DNA from: JBCCLJ01 sp039026915
GTDB lineage: Bacteria > Acidobacteriota > Thermoanaerobaculia > Multivoradales > Multivoraceae
DNA length: 64,000 nucleotides
Direction of reading: 5' to 3'
Assembly: GCA_039026915.1 (NCBI GenBank)
Contig: JBCCLJ010000007.1
Span: 1 to 64,000, forward strand
The number at the start of each line of letters is the position of its first letter. Position 1 is the first letter of the stretch. Made by a program: the position numbers and the translations under genes. This document shows, piece after piece, positions 58,763 through 64,000 of this stretch. The notes beneath the pieces were generated by a model that saw only the letters and a program-made list of their open reading frames with translations, ran no database searches and was not told the DNA's origin.

Positions 58763-60415
58763 ATGACGACCGAAGAACCGACGACCGAAGTCCTCCAACC
58801 GCTTGCCGACGGCGAGTTCGATCCGTCTCTGGGCACGGACGAAGAGCGTCGTCAGAGCCAGCAGCTCGCCGAACGCTTCGGCTTCGAGTGGGTCGACCTT
58901 CGTCACTACCGCATCGACAACGACCTCTTCCATGGAGTGCCGTTCGATCTGATGCTCCGCTACCTCTTCTTGCCGGATCAGCAGCTCGACGGGCGCATGC
59001 GCGTCGTCATGGCGGACCCGTCCGACGTCGTGCGTCTCGACGAGCTCGAGCTGCAGATGGGCCAGCCGCTCGAGGCCCAGGTCGGCGAGGCGGCGCTCAT
59101 TCGAGAGATCCTGCAGAAGTCGGAGAGCGCGCAGCGCGTCCTCGACGAGGCGACGGAAGATTTCCGTATCCAGCTCGTTCAGGAGGACGACGACGGTGAC
59201 GAGGTCCTCTCGATCGATCGCATCAGTTCGGATCAGAGTCCGATCATCAAGCTCGTCGACTCGACGCTCTTCAACGCGATTCAGCGCCGCGCATCGGATA
59301 TCCACATCGAGACGCGCGAGGCCGAAGTGGTCATCAAGTACCGCATCGACGGCGTGCTCTACCAGGCGATGGAGCCGATCGACAAACGCCATCACCAGAC
59401 GATCATCTCCCGCATCAAGGTCATGTCCGAGCTCGACATCGCCGAGAAGCGCATTCCGCAGGACGGTCGATTCAAGCTGCGACTCGCGGGACGAACCATC
59501 GACTTCCGCGTGTCGATCATGCCTTCGGTCCACGGCGAGGACTGCGTCATCCGAATCCTCGACAAGGAGTCGATGAACGACGAGTTCAAGAACCTGCGCC
59601 TCGACGTCCTCGGCATGAACGAAAACACCTTGCGCAAGCTGCGGAAGTTCATCCGTGAGCCCTACGGCATGGTGCTCGTCACCGGGCCGACGGGTTCCGG
59701 TAAGACGACGACGCTCTACGCATGCCTCTCCGAGATCCAGAGCTCGGAAGACAAGATCATCACCATCGAAGATCCGGTGGAGTACCAGCTGCGCGGCATC
59801 ACGCAGATTCCGGTCAACGAGAAGAAGGGGTTGACCTTCGCGCGTGGGCTGCGTTCGATCCTGCGTCACGATCCGGACAAGATCATGGTCGGTGAGATCC
59901 GAGACGAGGAGACGGCGCAGATCGCCATCCAGTCGGCGCTGACCGGTCACCTCGTCTTCACCACGGTTCACGCCAACAACGTGATCGATGTTCTCGGTCG
60001 CTTTCTGAACATGAACGTCGACCTGTACAACTTCGTTTCGGCGCTCAACTGCGTGCTGGCACAGAGACTCGTGCGGCGCATCTGCGAGTCGTGCCGTCGG
60101 GAAGCCATCGTCGACGACGAGCTCTTCGAGGAGAGCGGGCTCGACCCTGCGCAGTACCGCGACGTGACTTTCTATGAAGGTGCCGGATGCATGGAATGCA
60201 ACGGCACCGGTTTCCGCGGCAGGTTGGCGGTTTCGGAGCTGCTCGATCTGTCAGACAATATCCGCGAGCTGATTCTCGACCGTCGTCCCGCTTCCGAGAT
60301 CAAGCGCGCTGCGCACGAAGAGGGCATGTCCTTCCTGCGCGAATCGGCACTCGAGAAGGCACTCGAGGGAGCTACCACTCTCCGTGAAATCAACAAGGTC
60401 ACTTTCGTGGATTGA
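58763..60415 (+). CDS. pilB: Type IV pilus assembly ATPase PilB
   Basis: PilB powers pilus extension. The 550-residue protein has an N-terminal domain (about 1-160, MshEN-like), Walker A GPTGSGKTTTLYA, the Asp box ITIEDPVEYQL, Walker B IMVGEIRDEETAQIA, the His box LTGHLVFTTVHANN, and a zinc tetracysteine (CESC and CMEC) near residue 440-475. It is the extension-type ATPase; a retraction ATPase (PilT) is not in the window. The last 32 bases overlap the next gene. Confidence 0.94.
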   Translation: MTTEEPTTEVLQPLADGEFDPSLGTDEERRQSQQLAERFGFEWVDLRHYRIDNDLFHGVPFDLMLRYLFLPDQQLDGRMRVVMADPSDVVRLDELELQMGQPLEAQVGEAALIREILQKSESAQRVLDEATEDFRIQLVQEDDDGDEVLSIDRISSDQSPIIKLVDSTLFNAIQRRASDIHIETREAEVVIKYRIDGVLYQAMEPIDKRHHQTIISRIKVMSELDIAEKRIPQDGRFKLRLAGRTIDFRVSIMPSVHGEDCVIRILDKESMNDEFKNLRLDVLGMNENTLRKLRKFIREPYGMVLVTGPTGSGKTTTLYACLSEIQSSEDKIITIEDPVEYQLRGITQIPVNEKKGLTFARGLRSILRHDPDKIMVGEIRDEETAQIAIQSALTGHLVFTTVHANNVIDVLGRFLNMNVDLYNFVSALNCVLAQRLVRRICESCRREAIVDDELFEESGLDPAQYRDVTFYEGAGCMECNGTGFRGRLAVSELLDLSDNIRELILDRRPASEIKRAAHEEGMSFLRESALEKALEGATTLREINKVTFVD

Positions 60416-61331
60416 GCGCGCGCTCGGTGCCGAGCCTCTTTCGGTACCGCCGCACGTCTTCTATCTCGGTCCGGACGCCCTGCTGTACGCGCAGGTCGAC
60501 ACGGCCGAGGGCGTCAGCGTGGGGCCGTCACGCGTTGCCGAGCTCGAGCCGGAGACCTTTCTGCCGGGGCAGCTCGGCGGCCCCCTGAAGGAGCCAGAAG
60601 CCTTCACCGGGCTGCTGCGCGGACTCGTCTCCGAAATCGGCGAGATCGACTCGGCTTCGCTCGTGCTCCCCGACGCCTGGTACAGGCTGGTCTTCGCCGA
60701 GGTCGACCAGCTGCCTTCGGCTGCGGCGGCGCGCGACGAAGCGCTGCGTTGGAAGCTCAAGCGCCTGGTTCCCTTCCGCGTGGAAGATCTGCGGCTCGAC
60801 GCCGTGAACGCCGTGCCGCTAGCGGGTCAAGAAGATCCCGGGCGCGTCATGATCGGCTTCGCTGCGCAAGCGCTCCTCGAGCAGTGTGAAGCCGCCTTCG
60901 CTGCTGCCGGAATTCGCCTCGGCGCGATCACCAACGTGACGCTCTCGGTAGCCCACCTGATCGAGCCGGTCGCAGCAAACGAGATCGGCCTGCTGCTGGT
61001 TGCTCAGGACGATGGATACTCGCTGCTCGCCAGCCTCGGAGAGGCGCCGGTCCTGTACCGGTACAAGCCGCTCGACGCGGGCGCCGGCGCCGGCCGCGCT
61101 CAACGCGAAATGCTGCTGACGTCGCGCTTTCTGGAAGAGCGGCTGGCGCACTACGAACTGTCACGGGTCGTCGTCGTCGGCTCCGATCGCTGGTCTTCGG
61201 TCGTTGGCGAGTCGCTCGGTATCGAGCCCCAGGTCCTGGAGGCCGAAGACTGGCGCGATCTGCTGTCGTCCCAAGCCGACTCCGTGCTTCGAGCGGCACT
61301 CGTCGGGGCCGCGCACGTGGAGGTCGCCTGA
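60384..61331 (+). CDS. pilM: PilM-like pilus assembly protein (divergent)
   Basis: The 315-residue cytoplasmic protein has the actin-like PilM/GspL layout by position and size: the early strand HVFYLGPDALLYAQV, the middle LRWKLKRLVPFRVEDLRLD and IGFAAQALLEQCEAAFAAAG, and the late ELSRVVVVGSDRW. The usual GLDIGSSSVK start of PilM is not conserved. The GTG start at 60384 overlaps pilB by 32 bases; no other start fits the frame. It is followed by pilN 3 bases later. The assignment rests mainly on synteny. Confidence 0.75.
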   Translation: MKSTRSLSWIERALGAEPLSVPPHVFYLGPDALLYAQVDTAEGVSVGPSRVAELEPETFLPGQLGGPLKEPEAFTGLLRGLVSEIGEIDSASLVLPDAWYRLVFAEVDQLPSAAAARDEALRWKLKRLVPFRVEDLRLDAVNAVPLAGQEDPGRVMIGFAAQALLEQCEAAFAAAGIRLGAITNVTLSVAHLIEPVAANEIGLLLVAQDDGYSLLASLGEAPVLYRYKPLDAGAGAGRAQREMLLTSRFLEERLAHYELSRVVVVGSDRWSSVVGESLGIEPQVLEAEDWRDLLSSQADSVLRAALVGAAHVEVA

Positions 61332-61333
61332 TC

Positions 61334-62302
61334 GTGAGGAACCTCCCGAATCTGGCGGCTCGACCGTTCGTCAACGACCGCCCCGTACGGCGCCTCATCG
61401 GCGTACTCTGGGGTGTCGCGGTCCTGCTGTTGCTCTTCAACGCCTACCGCTACTGGCGCTACGCCACGACCAACGTCGAAGGTCGCGATCAGCTTCAGTC
61501 GATCCGCGACGAGACCGACCAGGAGCTCGAGACAATCGACGAGCTGCGGACTCGGCTCGCGGGCTTCGATCTGCGCTCCCAGAACGACGAGATCGACTTC
61601 CTCAACCGCCGCATCGCCGAGCGCTCGTTCCCATGGAGCGAGCTCTTCGAACAGCTCGGAGATGTGCTGCCGCGCGGCGTGCGTGTGCGCTCCCTCGCTC
61701 CGCAGCTGCCGGAGCCACAGCGTCAGCGTCGCCGTCGTCGCCCAGCGGAAGAGACGCGGGTCACTCTGGCGATCGACGGCACGGCCGAGGACGGTGAAGC
61801 GCTCCTCGATTTCGTCGATCGTCTCTTTGCCCACCCTGCCTTTGCCCAGCCGCTGCTCGAGAGAGAGTCGCGTCAGAACGACTCGCTGATCAACTTCAAT
61901 CTCGAGACCTACTACCGACCCCGCCTCGAGGCGCCGGAGGAGGAGGCAGAGGCGCCGGAGGAGCTCGTCGCGGAGACAGCCTCGGACGCCGACGAGGTCG
62001 CTGCCGGCGCCGCGACCTCCGTGGCGTCCAGCCGCGTCGAGTCCGCTGAGCCCGCTCTCGACACTGCAGACGACGCGCCTCGCGACACCGCTGACGACCC
62101 GAGCCCGAACGCTTCGACGGTCGCTGGCCGGGACGCGGAGGTCAGGCAGGGTCGACGCACACCTGAAGCTGCCGCCGAGAGCCGTTCTGGTGTGCGGAGT
62201 CTGAGCCCCGGCTCGAGAGACCTGCCGACGCCACGAGAAGATGCCGCGGTACCGCGCCGAAGTCGCTCCAACGCCAGCTCGCCGCCGGGAGGAGCACGAT
62301 GA
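61334..62302 (+). CDS. pilN: PilN-like protein with long disordered tail
   Basis: The 322-residue protein has one membrane segment (about 22-40, LIGVLWGVAVLLLLFNAYRY) and a PilN-type periplasmic core (about 50-200, with LRTRLAGFDLRSQNDEIDFL and PWSELFEQLGDVLPRGVRVR). The last 120 residues are acidic, Ala/Glu/Ser-rich then basic, and look disordered; they include a 21-base-spaced direct repeat encoding EAPEE twice. Normal PilN is about 180-200 residues, so the tail is an extension. The GTG start lies 3 bases after pilM; its TGA overlaps pilO (ATGA). Confidence 0.82.
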   Translation: MRNLPNLAARPFVNDRPVRRLIGVLWGVAVLLLLFNAYRYWRYATTNVEGRDQLQSIRDETDQELETIDELRTRLAGFDLRSQNDEIDFLNRRIAERSFPWSELFEQLGDVLPRGVRVRSLAPQLPEPQRQRRRRRPAEETRVTLAIDGTAEDGEALLDFVDRLFAHPAFAQPLLERESRQNDSLINFNLETYYRPRLEAPEEEAEAPEELVAETASDADEVAAGAATSVASSRVESAEPALDTADDAPRDTADDPSPNASTVAGRDAEVRQGRRTPEAAAESRSGVRSLSPGSRDLPTPREDAAVPRRSRSNASSPPGGAR

Positions 62303-62910
62303 ATCCGTCATCTCTCCTGCGTTCGCTCCGCTCCCTCCCGTGGTGGGTGTGGGCCGTCCCCGCGGTTCTCGTAGTGGTCAACCTCGGTGCGCTGATCTAC
62401 TACCAGATCGGCTACGCCGGACAGTTCGGTCAGATGCAGGGTCAGTTGGACTCTGCCAAGAACGAACGTTCGTTGGTCATGGCGCAGCGCCAGGCACTCG
62501 AAGAGCTCGTCGGTCGTGCGAACACGGGCCGCGAAGGCATCGAGTCGCTCTACGTCGACAGTTTTTCGACAGAGAGTGAGCGCCTGACGCGGATGATCCG
62601 AGAGGTGAAGGATCTCGCCGAAAAGGCAGGTCTGCAGCCCGCCGAGACGATCAGCTACCCCGAAGAGTCGATCGACGACTACGGGCTGCTGAAGCGCTCG
62701 CTCGTCTTCACGGTGAACGGAACCTACCCTCAGCTGCGACAGTTCGTGAACTTTCTGGAGCTCTCCGACACCTTCGTCGTGCTCGAGAAGGTCAACGTCT
62801 CCGGGGTCTCGCCGAGCCTCGCCGTTTCCTTCGACATCTCGACGCTCTTCTCGGGTCGTGACAGTGCCGAAGAGCGGATCGACCGTCGCCGCCGTCGGAG
62901 GAACGCGTGA
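62299..62910 (+). CDS. pilO: PilO-like protein
   Basis: The 203-residue protein has one membrane segment (about 15-38, WVWAVPAVLVVVNLGALIYY), a periplasmic coiled coil (about 40-85), and a ferredoxin-like domain (about 105-180; RSLVFTVNGTYPQLRQFVNF, FVVLEKVNVSG). This is the PilO layout, and it forms a heterodimer with PilN. The stop overlaps the pilP GTG (GTGA). Confidence 0.87.
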   Translation: MNPSSLLRSLRSLPWWVWAVPAVLVVVNLGALIYYQIGYAGQFGQMQGQLDSAKNERSLVMAQRQALEELVGRANTGREGIESLYVDSFSTESERLTRMIREVKDLAEKAGLQPAETISYPEESIDDYGLLKRSLVFTVNGTYPQLRQFVNFLELSDTFVVLEKVNVSGVSPSLAVSFDISTLFSGRDSAEERIDRRRRRRNA

Positions 62911-63479
62911 GCGAGTCTCAGCAGCGGATCGTTCTGGCGGTACTCGGCCTGATCCTCGTCGTCATCGTGGGGCTGCGCGTCCTTCCCGCCCTGCGCGGCT
63001 CCGGCGGCGAGCGCTGGTGGCAGCAGGGCGGCTCGCGAGCGGTCTTCGACGACGAGCTCGACGTGGAGGTTCTGGAACTGCAGACGCGGTTGCTGCGCGC
63101 AGAGCCACGCGAGTTCGCCGTCGGCCGAGACCCCTGGCGCTTCGGTGAGGCACCCAAGCCTCCGGCGCCGAAGCCGAAGCCTCCTGCTCCCAAGCCCAAG
63201 AAACAACCGAAACCCAAGCCCCCGAAGCCGGTCGAAACGGGACCGGTGGAGCCCCCCAAGCCGAAGCCGCCGGAGGTCGACGTGACCTTCCTCGGTACCT
63301 TCGGCCCTGCGGATCGCAAGATCGCCGTCTTCTTCGACGGTAGCGCGATCTACAACGCAGGCCGCGGTGACGTACTCAACGAGAAGTTCCAGGTGGTGGA
63401 GATCGGCCTCGAGTCGGTCGATCTCGGCTTCGTGGGATTCCCAGACGAACCGCCGGCGCGCCTGGCGATAGGTGGATAG
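62907..63479 (+). CDS. pilP: PilP-like protein with Lys/Pro-rich linker
   Basis: The 190-residue protein has an N-terminal membrane segment (about 6-28, RIVLAVLGLILVVIVGLRVL), the PilP motif GRDPWRFGE (usually GRDPF), a Pro/Lys linker (about 82-125, PKPKPPAPKPKKQPK) and a C-terminal domain (VTFLGTFGPADRKIAVFFDG). Most PilP proteins are lipoproteins; this one keeps a plain membrane anchor. The linker should span periplasm to contact the secretin. GTG start overlaps pilO. Confidence 0.85.
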   Translation: MSESQQRIVLAVLGLILVVIVGLRVLPALRGSGGERWWQQGGSRAVFDDELDVEVLELQTRLLRAEPREFAVGRDPWRFGEAPKPPAPKPKPPAPKPKKQPKPKPPKPVETGPVEPPKPKPPEVDVTFLGTFGPADRKIAVFFDGSAIYNAGRGDVLNEKFQVVEIGLESVDLGFVGFPDEPPARLAIGG

Positions 63480-64000
63480 ATGACGCATTTGCAGACAATG
63501 AACCGCAGCGCACGAGCCGATCGCCGGCCCCGGCGTCTTTCCGCCGCGCTCTGCCTCGCGGCTCTGATGCTGGCCGGCTGCAGCGGCTACAGCAGCTTCC
63601 GTCGCGCTCAGGTTGCCGAGCAGATGGGCGACTGGGACCAGGCCGTGCTCGAGTACATCGAGCTCTCGCGCCAGAACCCGGGTGATCTGCGCTACCGCGC
63701 AGCTCTGATGCGCGCCAAGATCAACGCCTCCGTCTTTCACTTCGGAAAGGCGAAGGACTACCGCGAGGCAGGGCTGCTGACGCCGGCGATGGTCGAACTG
63801 CGCAAGGCCGTGGAGCTGGATCCGACGAACCAGTACGCTCGCGCCGAGCTCGAAAAGGTGCGCGATCAGATCGAGGCGCAGCGTGCCGGTACCGAGTCGC
63901 AGACCCTGGCCGAGGCCAAGGAAAAGACGCGAGGCGCCATGCCGCAGCCTCCTGAGCTGAGCCCGCGGTCGCCCGAGCCGATCGGACTGAACTTCCCCGA
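63480..64000 (+). CDS. pilQ: Lipoprotein with TPR units, start of the pilus secretin (truncated by window edge)
   Basis: The ATG at 63480 begins right after the pilP stop. The first 173 residues include a long basic start, a hydrophobic segment and a lipobox LAGC (about residue 35), then two TPR-like units (about 42-130; EQMGDWDQAVLEYIELSRQN and RKAVELDPTNQYARAELEKV). The protein continues past the edge. A TPR lipoprotein start directly after pilP is typical of Acidobacteriota secretins in my recollection, so the missing part is probably the secretin domain. The secretin itself is not visible here. Confidence 0.6.
   Translation, partial: MTHLQTMNRSARADRRPRRLSAALCLAALMLAGCSGYSSFRRAQVAEQMGDWDQAVLEYIELSRQNPGDLRYRAALMRAKINASVFHFGKAKDYREAGLLTPAMVELRKAVELDPTNQYARAELEKVRDQIEAQRAGTESQTLAEAKEKTRGAMPQPPELSPRSPEPIGLNFP

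Noticed and set aside
1..64000. tRNA, rRNA, CRISPR arrays, insertion sequences, prophage genes
   Set aside because: Intergenic gaps were read on both strands; no cloverleaf, repeat-spacer pattern, transposase or phage gene was seen.

Overview
This window is a GC-rich, densely packed chromosomal stretch of a Gram-negative bacterium. It carries lipid A/Kdo genes (lpxL, lpxK, waaA), a Ton system, FtsEX and a type IV pilus with an outer-membrane secretin. The combination of a DUF4388 protein, a secretin that begins as a TPR lipoprotein, a PHB-depolymerase-type esterase with a C-terminal domain I associate with secreted Acidobacteriota proteins, and split pil loci suggests Acidobacteriota, possibly Thermoanaerobaculia. 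This placement is inferred from protein character only. I see no rRNA, tRNA, insertion sequence, prophage or CRISPR array.

Layout. 1-3.4 kb: edge of an unknown gene, then gatB-ftsE-ftsX joined by 4-base overlaps. 3.4-8.3 kb (minus): a secreted TPR protein with a sigma-54 promoter candidate, then exbB-exbD-exbD-tonB-DUF4388. 8.5-18.3 kb: housekeeping genes (ruvC, yebC, folC, rpiB, acyl-CoA carboxylase beta chain), a tldD/tldE-like pair, a second TPR protein and a conserved hypothetical. 18.6-21.4 kb: selA translationally coupled to a sigma-54 response regulator. 21.4-35.3 kb (minus): pilus module 1, holding pilY1 flanked by two paralogous secreted proteins, minor pilins (pilX, pilW, pilV, fimT), a PilS-like kinase, prepilin peptidase, an M20 peptidase and the major pilin. 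35.5-50 kb: a second M20 protein, two PMT-like GT-C membrane proteins, a secreted esterase, a UbiA-family polyprenyl-phosphate transferase, and three tandem YfhO-like membrane proteins, the first frameshifted. 50-52 kb: biotin carboxylase and biotin carrier. 52-55.3 kb (minus): waaA-lpxK-lpxL. 55.5-64 kb: pilus module 2, an ECF sigma factor, its probable anti-sigma factor, a secretin-N-domain protein, then pilC-pilB-pilM-pilN-pilO-pilP and the start of the secretin, cut by the right edge.

How it fits together. The two pilus modules supply nearly a full type IVa machine (no pilT seen). Sigma-54 elements upstream of pilA and the minor-pilin operon, together with a PilS-like kinase and a PilR-like activator encoded 10 kb apart, suggest classic PilSR control. 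An ECF sigma/anti-sigma pair heads the machine operon. Between the modules lies a membrane glycosylation-type cluster which I infer could make and transfer a polyprenyl-linked sugar, with pilin as one possible acceptor. The carboxylase beta chain at 12 kb and the biotin carboxylase/carrier at 50 kb probably form one acyl-CoA carboxylase. Many genes start with GTG or TTG, overlap their neighbour by GTGA/ATGA/TTGA, and several have a -10 box only 6-8 bases before the start codon, implying leaderless mRNAs.
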